NCBI RefSeq assembly: GCF_001411555.2
Contig: NC_049902.1
Span: 10,609,985 to 10,673,984, forward strand
Direction: 5' to 3'
Length of the DNA: 64,000 nucleotides
Origin: Juglans regia
Lineage: Eukaryota; Streptophyta; Magnoliopsida; Fagales; Juglandaceae
The position numbers and the translations under genes are program-made. This document shows positions 34,639 through 46,232 of the stretch, piece after piece (the first letter of the stretch is position 1; every line of letters begins with the position of its first letter). Under the pieces are notes generated by a model, which had not been told where the DNA came from, did no database searches, and saw nothing but the letters and a program-made list of their open reading frames with translations.

Positions 34639-35063
34639 TGTTAGTTAGGACTTATGATTCTTTTTCTTATTTATTTATTTTTCCTTTCCTAGCTAGTCAT
34701 TATTTTATAATTTAATAGTGTTTGTGGATTTGACTTTCATGGAGTGGTTGTGGGTTAGACTTTCTTTGTCTCCTTTGATTGGTTAGAGTATCAACATAGG
34801 AATTGCATATAGGTCACTTGTTTTGTACATCCAATTGCATCTGCTCCCTCCAGCTAAACCATGTTAGTTAGGACTTGGGATTCTTTTTTTTTTGTCCTTT
34901 TGTAGCTAGTCATTGTTCTATAATTTAATAGTGTTTGTGGGTTAGACTTTGATGGAGGGGTTGTAGGTCAAGTATTCTTTGTCTCTTTTGATTGATTAGA
35001 GTATCAACGTAAGAATTGTATATATACCACTTGTTTTGTACATCCAAGTAGTGTGAATGAGAA
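34639..35063 (+). repeat. Two tandem LTR-like copies (period 223 bp)
   Basis: Copy one starts at 34639 and copy two at 34862, both with tgttagttaggactt and both reaching cacttgttttgtacatccaa. The preceding 20 bp (gctcgctccag / gctccctccag) are duplicated as well, so the unit includes flank. Both correspond to the reverse complement of the LTR at 38264-38530. Confidence 0.75.
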
Positions 35064-35090
35064 CCAAGGCCACACCACAGCGCTTTGGAT

Positions 35091-36239
35091 TTTCCCAATA
35101 CATATTAGAACCAATAATCTTGTGCCAAACAGGCCTCTTGCATGACAAAAATTTTAACCATTGTGAAACCTGGATTTTTAGTCGATCTATGTGTTGGATA
35201 AATAAGATGATCCTGCATTCTCTAGATTTTCTGAATTCATCTATCAATTAGTAGTACAATATTTAAATGTTTCAACTTTAATGACAAAAATTCCATCACA
35301 TCAAAACAATTAGGACTTTCTTATATCGTTAGGATATCACAATCTTACATTCAAAAATGAATCTGGGTCCAAGAATTGCTCACATGCAAGATAATGTACA
35401 AAATATTATCTAAGGGGTTAATGTCAGTTGTCATTGTGATTTTACTAGATTTAATAAGAAAATGGGGTTTTATTAATTCAAATGACAAGGTTCAAATACT
35501 ACATACATGATTGAGCACGAAGATTCACAATTGCATGCCCATTAACGTATTAAAATCTTTTGTACATAGTTACAAAGTTAATTTTTTTTATCATACATAT
35601 TTCTTCATATGAAAGTATGCAAATTGCAGAATTTTTCTTGTTCTCTTTTTTGTTCTGTCTTTTACTTCCCCTATGCAAATGATTCCACCAACTTTTTCAT
35701 AATTCAGTGCATAAAACCCCAAGGCATATATAATCTGAATGCAAGCCATTGGCTTCATCATGTATTGATATCATCACAATACGCTAATCTTAATCAAACA
35801 AAAGAAATAGAGTTTTAGGCTAACATGGTCTTTAGAAAAAAAAAAAAAAACTAGAAAGTTTACAACCCAAACATATCATTGCAGATTAAACAAACAGAGC
35901 TTCAACCTTCACTATTGAGTATTGACGTTAGAAAAATAAAGATCTGATCAAGAAAAATTACCATCGAAGCAGAGAGAGATGAGAGAAGGGTTGCCAGCTG
36001 CGTGAGATAGTGAGAGACAAAGAGGGCAGCGCAGCGTTGAGAGGGTAGAGAGGTGAGGCCGTGACTCGTGAGGGTAGAGAGGCGGTGAGAGGGCAGAGAT
36101 AGAGGCTGTGATTCATGAAGTAGAGTCTGAGAGGCAGAGTGAGAGAGTGAAGAAGAGAGGGGGCAATGACACCATCTTAGCCCTTAGGGTTTGGGATTCT
36201 GGAGGTGCAACGACACCGTTTAGTTATAATATCAAAATT
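35091..36239. other. Intergenic with a purine-rich tract
   Basis: No gene supported. The part 35960-36170 is rich in gagag and ggcagag motifs, like a plant 5' leader or the end of an unrecognised element. The short open frame at 35609-35818 has no recognisable domain. Confidence 0.5.
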
Positions 36240-36350
36240 ATTACTAATAGTTAGTATATTATTAGACTATTAGACTATTAGTATAAGTATAAGTATTACT
36301 AATAGTTAGTATAATATTAGACTATTAGACTATTAATTAGTATAAGTATA
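36240..36350. repeat. 55 bp tandem duplication, AT-rich
   Basis: attactaatagttagtata at 36240 recurs at 36295, each followed by attagactattagactatta. Two units with small differences. Confidence 0.75.
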
Positions 36351-36381
36351 ACTATAGTATATATTAGTTAGTATAAGTGTT

Positions 36382-37881
36382 GATGTCGTGTTTCGCAGCC
36401 CGAGCACTTCCACGATAACCAAGCTCACGCTACTTGAAAACAAGGAGAAAGGGCTCCGGTGACGTCTGGGATCACTCTGATGCCAAAGTCAGTCAACGAT
36501 TCTCTATGAAATACTCTGATGAATAGCTAGGACAATCAAAAGTTAAGAGAGAGCTCCCATAGAAGGGATGCCCGTTATTTATACATGATATGGGTCCTGC
36601 TGTCAATGGAGGTCGTGGCGTGTTAGGTGTCAGACCTGCTGCTACCACTCATTTTCTATTGCCATAGCGTGTCAGCCTGTGACTGGAGGAGATCATGGCA
36701 TGTTAGCCGTGCTCGGCATGTCCCGCTACTAAGAGGTCGTGGAGTTTCAGGTGTCTGCCGTGCTAGGCCTGTATTGTAGCTTCATGCCAGAATCGGGTGT
36801 CAGGTAGTGGACGAGTCGTCCTTCGTACGTGGGGTGCGCTTGCCCTGTTGCGTGTCTGGTTTCCTGACACATGCATTTGAGTATGACGTCCCTTGAGTTT
36901 GACGGGTTTTTGACTGAGCTCATTCAGTCGTTCACATGTAGTTGGGCGTCTTGCCTGGTGTCCTTTGGTAGGTCTCGGTAGGCTGTCGAGCCCCGAGATG
37001 ATCTCATTGGCACATCCGAGCTCGGCACTAAAAGGCGTTCCCAGATTGGTTTACAACCACGAGCTCAGCACGTGATTCTCCAGCTCGGACCCTTAACTCA
37101 TGGAACGGTTTTGCCCTTGGGCCTTTAGCTCCTGGGCTTGGCCTCTTCGGGCCTAGGCCCTTCTAGGATGGGCCCTTCCCTTACAGCACCCTGCAAATTC
37201 CTCTCACGTGCAAGTGGTGGAAATTCATAATACCTTTAATTATGTCGTTACCCGTTCGGCTTCCTGCTCTTCAAGATCCTGATGGGGTGCCTCTCCCCTT
37301 CTCCCGAGGATTGATTTGACGCGTTGGTGCCCGTCCCTTCGTATCCTGGGACCTTACTGGTACGTGCCCTTACTCTCCTGACACGACGCCTTCCATTCCT
37401 ATCATCGCTCTGGAAACCGTGCATCGCGTGGCACTTGATGACTTCGCTGCTATCAGTGTCGCTTCATTTCCTGCGCACTCTCCATCCTACCTTCACTATA
37501 TAAGGCCCACCACCCCCTTATTCTTCACCATTTCTTTATGCCTTCTTCTCTCGTGTTTCTGCCATTTCCCATTCTCTTTCTCTTCAGCCTTCGTGTTTTC
37601 CTCCCTTCTCTTCTCTCCGTCACCGCTCTCCAGTTGCTTCCCTCCATTGTGATGGCACCCAAAGTTGATCATGTTCCTCTGTATTTCAGGGGGAAACACT
37701 GAGTTTCCTCCATCTCCAGTGATGACCTCGGGGCGTTCCGCTTCAAGTATAGGATTCCTCCCACCGTCGTTCTGGAGATTCCCCGGGGTGAACATATGGT
37801 GAATCCTGATGACACGGCGACGAGGGTGGCTTTCTTCCAGCTAATGTTCTCCAATGGCTCTCTTCCAGCGCAACCATAGAA
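36382..37881 (+). mobile_element. Fragment of a 'putative gypsy type transposon' (PF04195-like) with promoter
   Basis: GC-richer sequence beginning near tgatgtcgtgtttcgcagcc (36382) leads to a TATA box (ctatataagg, 37495-37504) and a leader. A frame from ATG 37652 follows: MAPKVDHVPLYFRGKH, then a TGA, then VSSISSDDLGAFRFKYRIPP, EIPRGEHMVNPDD and RVAFFQLMFSNG. These residues are characteristic of the N-terminal part of the PF04195 family found in plant gypsy-type elements. The frame is cut at about 37868, where a copia fragment in opposite orientation begins. Base composition is clearly different from both flanks. Confidence 0.65.
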
Positions 37882-38530
37882 TGTAAAGTGAATCTGTGAG
37901 GTTTGGTGTGGGTATACTTACATCAAGGTAGCCGAGTTTATTCTTCACAGAAATGGCTAGGGTAAAAGACCGATTCCATGAAAGGTAATTCGAACCAGTA
38001 AGAGGTGGAACAATCACCATAGTGTTGGCATTATCACTGTGATGTAAATAGAAGGGGTTCTTTGGATCTTCAAAGGGAGAAATTTTTGTTGTGGTGTTAT
38101 GAGTAATAGCAGGGGTCTCTTCTTCTAACATTGCAGAGAAAATGAATGAGAATCAAAGGGAAAATATGAAAATCATACTGATGTAGCAAAGCTGTATGAT
38201 GAAAGGGCTGACTGATGACAAAGGAGAATGTTCCAAGTTATAGAGCCTGGCGCTTTGATACCATGTTGAAAGAAGAATGGAAAATGATGTTCTTCTCATT
38301 CACACTACTTGGATGTTCAAAACAAGTGACCTATATACAATTCCTACGTTGATACTCTAATCAATCAAAAGAGACAAAGAATACCTAACCTACAACCACT
38401 CCATCAATATCTAACTCACAACCACTGTATTAAATTATAAAACAATGACTAGCTACATAAGGACAAAAAAAAAAAGAAAAAAAAGAAGAAGATGAAGAAG
38501 AAGAAAAAGAATCCTAGGTCCTAACTAACA
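37869..38530 (-). mobile_element. Truncated Ty1/copia: LTR, PBS and gag start
   Basis: On the minus strand, an LTR at 38264-38530 (TGTTAGTTAGGACC to TTTCAACA) is followed at once by PBS tggtatcaaagc (38252-38263). A gag start follows at 38131: SPFEDPKNPFYLHHSDNANT, VPPLTGSNYLSWNRSFTLAI and KNKLGYLDVSIPTPN. The frame reaches ILWLR and then crosses the junction at 37869 into the PF04195 element. No pol is present. Confidence 0.82.
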
Positions 38531-38710
38531 AGGCTTAGCTAGAGGGAGGAGATTTCTATTTCCTCTGGTGCTTGGTTTGAGATCTCGATGTTGCTTCCCT
38601 TTACTGCAGGTAGCAGTGGCCTCTTGCTGTTCACATTGACTTGAATTTTGAGAGTTGACAGTCCATTATCACTTTATCCTTCACATTCCTTTCCCAACCT
38701 CAAACCTCCA
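38531..38710. repeat. Inverted copy of the LINE-tail segment 34490-34638
   Basis: Shares, in reverse complement, ggcctcttgctg, ttgacttgaattttgagagt and ccattatcactttatccttc with 34490-34638. Together with the adjacent LTR it forms a large inverted duplication. Confidence 0.7.
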
Positions 38711-38759
38711 ATTTTTTTTTTTTTTAAATCAAGATAACCTCATTGCATAAGCAAACAGA

Positions 38760-41700
38760 TTATAAAGATTCAAAAGATACTACTTGCTTAATACAATTAG
38801 GTATCCTTTCAAGATCATAAAGATCAATTTCATTTAAAAGGGCATCCTTGGCTAGCAAGTGAGCAGCCATATTAGCATCCCTTTTAGTATGACAAACATT
38901 CCAAGTTGCAAATGACCTTAACACAATTTTAGTATCCTCTATGATTAAACCTCCTGGACTCCAATCCTCCAAGGATTTCTGCCACCTCTCGACCACCTGC
39001 ATTGAATCACCTTCAAGAATGAACTCATGAATCCCAACTTCTTTACAGAAAAGGACAACCATCATCATAGTATATGCCTTTACAACATATGGAGAGAGTC
39101 TGAGATTCCTTCTAGCTTTAAGCGTACCAAGAACCAATCCATTGCACTCCCTAAGAATAGCTCCAATTCCAATTAAACTCCTTGAATCATTGACAGAAGC
39201 ATCCCAGTTCATTTTGTATCTTCCTTCTGGAGGAGTTTTCCAACTCTGAATACTAAGGAAACAAACAGTAGCTGTAGTAGTAGGAGCAACTGTTTTAATG
39301 GCCTTAAAGCATCTCAGGTCTTCATAAGCTTTGTGAAGAATAGCATTAGGGTTTCTAAATTATTTTCCATGCAAGAAAGCATTCCTCCTGGACCAGATGA
39401 GTCTTAAGATCATACTAGCTTCTTTCAGAGCATGCTGTGGCAATTTCGCAAACATTTGTTCCCAGATAGACTTAAAACAAGCACCTTCCAGAGATAGTTT
39501 ATGTAATGGTCTACTTGCTTGGCACCAAACATCTTGAGCAACCCCACAACTCCACAGCACATGCCTTGAAGATTCCTCCTCTAGATGACAAATAGGACAC
39601 GAGTTATCATCTCAAAGTTTCCTCTTATACAGATTGTTAAAAGTGGGCAAAGCCTCATTACATGCTCTCCAAAGGAACATCCTTACTCCATTTGGCACCT
39701 GTAGCTTCCACAAAGATTTCCAAGAACCATTATGATCTTGAACATTTGAGGTACCATCTTCTTGATTAGACTATAGTTCTCTATGAAATGGTAGGCAGTC
39801 TTCACGGAGAAGATGCCATTACTTGTGCCTCCCCAAGTCACTCGACCCACTTTATTACCCAAATTGATGGGGATGGTTTTTATGATGTCCACAGTATTAT
39901 GAGGGAACAAGTTAGATAACATAGTATCATTCCATTTCCTGATAATTGGGTTAATTAAATCAGCCACCTGAGTCACTTATGTTCTGTCATTGATGCTTGT
40001 GTTAGGAGCTAGTAAATGAGGTCTTGGCAGCCAACTATCCTCCCATATCTTCACTTGTAAACCATTGCCAATCCTCCACGATTGGCCTTATTTTAATAGA
40101 TTTAGGCCATCTTGCATACTCCTCCAAGTTAGAGAAGGCCTAAATCCCATTTTAGCATCCATGATCGAAGCATGCAGGAAATTTTCCTACTTTAGGATGA
40201 GAGTAGGAAAAGAGTCAGGACTTGTAAGTACTTTCCACCCTTGCTTTGCTAGAAAAGCAAGATTGAAACTGTTGAAGTTCCTAAACCCCAATCTACCTTG
40301 ATCCTTTGATTTGCTGAGTTTGCTCCACTTGACCCAATGATTCTTTGATTGGTCCTCATTGAAACCACACCAAAATTTCCTTAATAACTGGTCCAATATG
40401 TTGGTAATGTACTGAGGGAGAAGAAATATCCCCATGGTATAAGTAGGAATGGCCTGCAAGACAAATTTGAGCAGCACCTCCTTTCCAGCAATAGATAAAC
40501 AATTGTCTTCCAGTTTGTTATTCGAGACCACACTCTATCAATAAGGCCATGAAAGGATGCAGTTTTGGCTCTCCCAACCATGGTAGGGAGACCAAGATAT
40601 TTCTCAAATGAACCTATTGGATGCACTCCAGCAATTTGCAGAATAGTTCTCTTGTTCCTAGGTGGAGTATTCTTGCTTAAAAATATGGAGGATTTCTCCT
40701 TGTTTAGCAATTGACCAGAAGCAAACTCATATAAGTTCAATATCCTCATTAATTTGCTCCATTCAAGAAAATTGGATTTACAAAAAAATCATGCTATCAT
40801 CATCAAAGAAAAGATGATTAACTCTTATAGGAGCTCTTCCCATTGGAACACTAGTGATGCTTCCATTCTTCTCAGCCTTGTTAAGAAGACATGATAAGGC
40901 CTTTGCACAAAGAATAAAAAGGTAAGGGGAGAGAGGGTCCCCTTGCCTTAGTCCTAGAGAGGGCTTGAAAGAGTCTTGAGGTTCACCATTGATAAATATT
41001 GAATAGGAGACTGAAGTAATGCAATTCATCACTAGAGAGATCCACCTCCTTTCAAATCCCAGTTTGCACATCATAGAGGATTGAAAGGTCCACTCCACAC
41101 AATCATATGCCTTGCTTATATCAAGTTTGAAAGCCATGAAACTTGATTTTCCTTGCATTCTAGTTGACATTGTGTGAAGAGTTTCATAAACCACCAAGAT
41201 GTTATCAGTGATGGCCCTACCTGGTACAAAAGTACTTTGATTCAAGGAAATGATGTTAGGTAATACAAGCTTAAGCCTATTTGAAATCACTTTTGCAACA
41301 ATATTGTAAATCACATTACATAAGCTAATAGGCCTAAAATTAGAAACTTTTTTGGGCTCTTTAACCTTTCGAATCAAAGTAATGAAAGTTTCATTGACAA
41401 CCTCCAAAGACCTTCCTTTGTTTAGAATTTTGAGTGCAAAATTGCTAACATCTTTGCCAAGTAATTCCCAATTGGATTGATAAAATAAAGCTGGGAACCC
41501 ATTAGGGCCTGGTGAGCCCAAACCTTTCTTCCGAAACACTGCCACCTTGACCTCTTCCTCAATAAATTCCTTCGGCAGAATCTCATTCATCTCATGTGTC
41601 ACTTTTTGGTGCATATCCATGAGACATTCTTCAATACCAGAGGGATGAGAGGTGGAGAAAATCTTTGAGAAAAAGTTGGAGAAAGTAGTCCCAATTTGTT

Positions 41701-42836
41701 GCTTCTCAGTCACTAATAAATTTCTATTGTCCAAGACTTGAGAGACTATTGATTTTCCTTCTTTGAGTGGCATGTAGATAGTAAAATTTAGTGTTTCTAT
41801 CACCCATTTGTAGCCAATGTTGTTTTTCCATTTGTTTCCATTTAAGATCTTCCTCGGCTAGAGATTGGTCAATTTCATTTTGCAGCTTGAATATAGAATC
41901 TACATGATCCCCTCTTCCTTCTTCTTGTAACTCACTTAGCCTTTTCAGTTTATGTCTGATGTCACCAGGAGTTTTTCTGTTTGCTCTAACATTCCATTTC
42001 TTTAGAACATAATGGTAGTAGAATTGTCACCATAAACAACCTTCCCTCAAGCCTCATTTCTAGTATTAGCATAGTTTTCCTTTAATGTTCAAGCCACTTC
42101 AAATTTGAATCATTTAGTCTTAAAGCTGCCATGATACCTTTTATTACGTAAGAAGATAAGTAGTGGTAGTGGTCTGATTTCATAGTAGGTTCCACGCAGG
42201 CATCTTGAAAAATTTGCATCCAAGCTGGATTAGCTAGAGCTTGATCCATTTTTCTTTGGTAAAGTTTTTATCTCCTCTATTGTTAGCCCAAGCGTACCTT
42301 GATCCTCTGGTCAGAATTGAATTTAAGGAGCACCATTCAAGAGCATCTCTAAAAATCTCCATCTGTTTGTAAGGCCTAGGACCACCTCCACCTTCTCACC
42401 TTGACAAGTTTTTTCATTAAAATCACCACAGCAAAACCATGGAATGGAGGCCATTGGTTTAAGGCACTTTAAGAATTCCCAACTCATACTCCTTTTTAGA
42501 AGTCTCAAGATGGCCATAAAAGCCAGTGAAGAGCCAGGTTTATGCCTCTAGATCACTTGTAACATGAGCATTGATATGCCATCTCGAGTAGTTATAAATG
42601 ACTACTTTAACATGATTCTTCCACATTAGTGCAAGTCCACCACTACTTCCTCTACTTTCTACCATCAAGCAAGCATCAAACTTTAAAATTTTGCTAACCT
42701 TTTCAACTCTTGCTTTTGAACACTTTGTCTCCATGAGAAATACCATATTTGAGCACTTGTCCTTAACTAGGAGGTTAAGGTAATTAACTGTCTGAGGGTT
42801 CCAAAGCCCTTGGCAGTTCTAGCTTATGAGATTCAT
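38760..42836 (-). pseudogene. LINE 2 ORF2: endonuclease, RT, zf-RVT, RNase H
   Basis: ATG at 42836 gives MNLIS, then a stop where the family has Trp, then NCQGLWNPQTVNYL. Endonuclease pieces show FLMETKCSKARV, SSGGLALMWK, FCCGDFNE and, near 42160, MKSDHYHYL. RT (41803-40381) shows GSPGPNGFPALFYQSNW, FRPISLCNVIYNIVAKVI, LDISKAYDCVEW and RQGDPLSPYLF. The active-site segment reads HLFFDDDSMIF, with Asp in place of the Ala of FADD. zf-RVT pieces lie at 39976-39360 and RNase H at 39212-38760 (MNWDASVNDSRSLIGIGAIL, ILEGDSMQVVERWQ, TKRDANMAAHLLAKDAL). Several frameshifts separate the pieces, so it is inactive. Confidence 0.9.
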
Positions 42837-44150
42837 TGCTGTTGGCAGGGCTGCAAAGTAGCCTCTGCCAATACCATTTGTACAACATATCAACCACCTC
42901 AGCTTTCTTGCATTTTTTCTTTCTCTTGCTCTCATCATGCAAAAATTCCTCTTGAGAGCCAGTAGAACTAGCTAGAGAGTCTCTCTTCTTACCTGCCTTC
43001 CTAGTGGTCATGCCACCCTCAACCACATGTTGTTTTAATCTAGCCCTCCTTTTCCATTTAGAACTACCTTTAGGGTCATCTAGCTGGCAAGTAGCAGCAT
43101 ATTCGCCACTTACAGTAGTCCCTGGAGAATTCAAATATTTATTAGCATTCGATTGCGTCTCCCCATATACGCCTCCTGCTTCATATTATTAAGACTTTTC
43201 ACATGGACTGCAACCTGTTCCACCTCAGCAGCCATATCACCTTCAAGAAAGAGGTCATGGTAGTTATCACGAATTTGTGACTGAAAATTCTCTATAGGAC
43301 CAGTTTCCATATTGAATTGCTGACCCAAAATTCCTTTTGTTTGCTGAGAATGGAAGGTTTCCAATTGACCCTTCTGATTATCCAGTACTTGCCTTGTAGG
43401 GAACTTGACATTTGTAGAATTGAGATTCTTACCATACTGGTCTTTAGACTCTCCACGTTATCATCTTCAACCTGCTGTTCAGAAGAATGGCTGCTTCTGT
43501 CACCCTTGTCCATGTTAGCAGAAGACTTAAACTTATCCTTTGCTCGCATAGGGGAAGCATGTAGCCATGCACCATAATAGGGGGTTTTACCTCCATGTCG
43601 TGATTTACCAGTTGAGGTTTCCAGACAGCCACTAGCACCATGTTTTGTAATTCCACAATTAAAACAGAAGTTAAGACAGTCTTTCATAAACAAAGGGGAG
43701 CCTAACTCTAATGCCATTCAACTGCACTGTGATGCCTCTCATTAATGGCTTTGTTATGTTGATGTACACCTTAACTCAAAGATAATGACCCCAGCCCACA
43801 CCCTCTTCATCCACATTTATCTCTTCAACATCTCCTATCACACCACCCACTCTTTCTCCTATAAGTTGTGTCATGCCTCCTAGAGGGAGACCATGCACTT
43901 GGATCCATATTGGTTCAGAAACAAAGGGGTACTTACTTGGATCAGTGAGGCCATTATAGATGTCTAGACAAATGAGATTCCTGTCAAAATTCCAAGGCCT
44001 GCCAGCCTGAACCCTTTCCATATCATGGGCACACTGGAACTCCATCAAGAACCGATTATCACCTACAACTTTGATCTGCAATTTCTTCCTTGGCCACCAG
44101 GTCTTTACCATCGTACTCTTAAATGCATCACTGTTTGATGATGTCCTCAA
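42784..44150 (-). pseudogene. LINE 2 ORF1: DUF4283 and zinc-knuckle protein
   Basis: The minus frame 44150-43776 has the DUF4283 signature: VVGDNRFLMEFQCAHDMERV, GRPWNFDRNLICL, EPIWIQVHGLPLGGM and INVDEEGVGWG. The next frame (43717-43292) holds the zinc knuckle CFNCGITKHGASGC. Frames 43364-43131 and 43134-42784 carry a charged, Ser-rich linker with basic runs (KRKKKCKKAE). The protein would bind LINE RNA. Frame changes near 43770, 43300 and 43130 break it. It overlaps the ORF2 start by about 50 bp. Confidence 0.85.
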
Positions 44151-44232
44151 CCATGCAAGAGAACATTGTAACGTAAAGACAAAAGTGTAAAGAGCAATTG
44201 ACCATCCTCCACAGTCGAAACTAGGAGACTAA

Positions 44233-44451
44233 GGGCAGGTTTGGGGCACAAGACAAAACACAAAATTCTCATCTTATCTCATCTCATCATTACACCTTTT
44301 TCAAATTCCCATACAAAATATAATAAATAATTCAACTTTTTCAAATCCCAATACACCTTTTTCAAATACCAAAACAATAATAATATTAAAACATAATATT
44401 TTAAACTTCAAAACAAAACACAAAATTCTCATCCCACCCCTAAACCTACCC
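44233..44451. mobile_element. 219 bp MITE with TAA target duplication
   Basis: Ends gggcaggtttgggg and, on the other strand, gggtaggtttaggggtg. TAA flanks both sides (44230-44232, 44452-44454). The interior contains a duplicated caaaacacaaaattctcatc segment at both ends and cttatctcatctcatc, the same style as 32514-32723. Confidence 0.75.
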
Positions 44452-44454
44452 TAA

Positions 44455-44901
44455 GACCTGCCAAGAGCAGGGAATTTCTCCTCAGGAACAGTTGGGAGAC
44501 CTTACTTCTGCCCCAAATTCCCTTGAAACTACTTAAAATGTTTTCATATTGCTTCTCTCTTTGTTTAAATTATATGACACCCCTATATTTTCCTATGTTC
44601 CTAATTTCTAGCATTAGACCATGGTCCATACCCATTCCTTAATGCAATACAAATACCCCATCCATTTGGGATGATCAATCGCTCTTTGATCAATCATTTA
44701 CATCATCACTTGTTCTAGGATTCATTGTATCTTGTAGGAAAATTCGCTTGTAACCCGTATGCATTTCATTATTGGTGGGGGCGCATATTGTCTTAAAGAA
44801 TGCAACATTGTAATGCGCTTTGAAGCAAACTCTTTTCTCTGACTATTTTTTGTTTTGCAGTCTCTTTGCACCAACAGTATGATGTGTCCAATCTATTTGG
44901 G
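44455..44901. other. Unassigned spacer before block A copy 2
   Basis: No coding region recognised. Its right end (ttgcaccaacagtatgatg) could be an LTR terminus next to 44882, but no partner was found. Confidence 0.4.
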
Positions 44902-45719
44902 TGTCCATGTTTTGAGATGATGTGTCCATACTATCCATGCCAACCTTAACAAAAGATCACGTTCATATCATTAGTAAATGACATACCAAAGTATTCAAAT
45001 AAAATAACTGACGTAAACTAATGTTGTCATTTCAATGTGTAGACTATCCAATTAAGCTGATAAAATTACAACAAAGATTATTAAACTAATCCCATAAAGC
45101 ATGTCACATACAGACTGATGGCTAGAAAAGGTTGTGAACTGTAAGTTGGATTACTTACTTCGTACCTTGGTAGTCGATCACTTGAAGACTTTTGGGACAA
45201 AGTAGTTTTCAGACAGTGGTTGCTTATAATTAGTGAACAAACAAGAGCACAATATTCAAATTTCAATCCGTATAATATATGGGTACAATCCACGCTCACC
45301 ACACGCTTTGGCTGCTAATTTTTATAAAAAAGAAGGTGAATGTCCAAGATGAAGATTTGATAGCTTAGATTGAGATGCACAAAGCAACCAGTGATCATTT
45401 GGAGACATCGAATGCATAGTACATGATAATTGTAGTAGAAAAGAAGAGTTAGGTTGCAGAGGTTGAAGTTTTGGAGATTTTGTGTGGGCTATGCTAACCA
45501 AAGATAGATTTCAAGTGGGTGAGTACGAGAAATTGGCAACAATAAATATTGGGCTCATGGAGATTGTGAAAAATATTAACCTAATGTCTATAGGCTGAAA
45601 CGTCCTAGCCATATTAAGCGAACTAACGGGCAAAGGTCCTTGTTTCTTTTTTTATTTTTTCGAATTTAAGAATTTTAATTTGTTGATTTAGATCTCTAGT
45701 TTGACTCTATTTATATTTA
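44902..45719. repeat. Duplicated block A, copy 2, first part
   Basis: Matches 9702-10452 up to about 45630 and then continues directly into sequence matching 17595 onward (ggtccttgtttc at about 45637). The gypsy element and the 503 bp MITE of copy 1 are absent, as are about 380 bp of copy 1 flanking sequence. The FAR1-like coding region next to copy 1 is not present beside this copy. Confidence 0.85.
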
Positions 45720-46024
45720 GGCATGGTTTGGTTTCACAGGCCTATAACTTCATCTAAACTCATCTCATTTCAATATTCAAAAACCATTCAAATACAAGCA
45801 TTTTTTAATTTCAAAATTTCAACTTTTTCATCTAATCATTATAACTTTTCTAAATTTTCAAATAAATAATAAAAAAAAGAGATTCTAACTCTCTTTTAAT
45901 TTTATAATTTTTTATTCAATTTTTTTTTCTCTCATTTCTCAAAATTCCATAAAAATCTCTATTCATAAATTATCTCACTATTATTCACAGAGTTTTCACC
46001 TCATTCATATGTTTAACCAAACTA
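45720..46024. mobile_element. 305 bp MITE, TTA/CTA target site
   Basis: Left end ggcatggtttggtttcacag after TTA (45717-45719); right end aaccaaacta before CTA (46025-46027). Copy 1 of block A lacks it at the matching place (about 17680). A partial second copy with the same right end followed by TTA lies at 47046-47242. Confidence 0.7.
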
Positions 46025-46232
46025 CTAGGGGTGTACTTTGGATGAATTGGTTATTGTTTTCCTCAATTTATTAAATCTTATACCTTTTTGGAGAGTGTTC
46101 TCTTTATTACCTATTGTAAGATGGAGGGGCACCCGCATGAACAAACCCCTCCTATGCGATAACGACATTTAACACGTAACTTAATGGCCATCCTTATATG
46201 GGATTCATTATAATTGTCATAATTAATAGCAG
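46025..46232. repeat. Block A piece plus diverged LTR start
   Basis: 46028-46114 matches block A copy 1 (17690-17770) and ends in CCTAT (46110-46114). From 46115 an LTR start (tgtaagatggaggggc) resembles those at 47333 and 54362 but diverges after about 80 bp. It is broken at 46233 by another copia LTR. The unit recurs at 47046-47420. Confidence 0.65.

Larger units (their letters stand above)
38711..44200 (-). mobile_element. LINE 2 (plant L1-type), minus strand
   Basis: About 5.5 kb. The 3' poly(A) shows as a T run at about 38711-38726 on the plus strand. ORF1 lies at about 44150-42784 and ORF2 at 42836-38760. All usual plant L1 domains are present but broken by stops and frameshifts. The 5' limit is approximate; a MITE follows directly at 44233. 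Confidence 0.88.

Noticed and set aside
38760..39212. Stand-alone RNase H-like host gene
   Set aside because: It is in line with the LINE 2 domains and followed by the LINE poly(A), so it is the end of ORF2.
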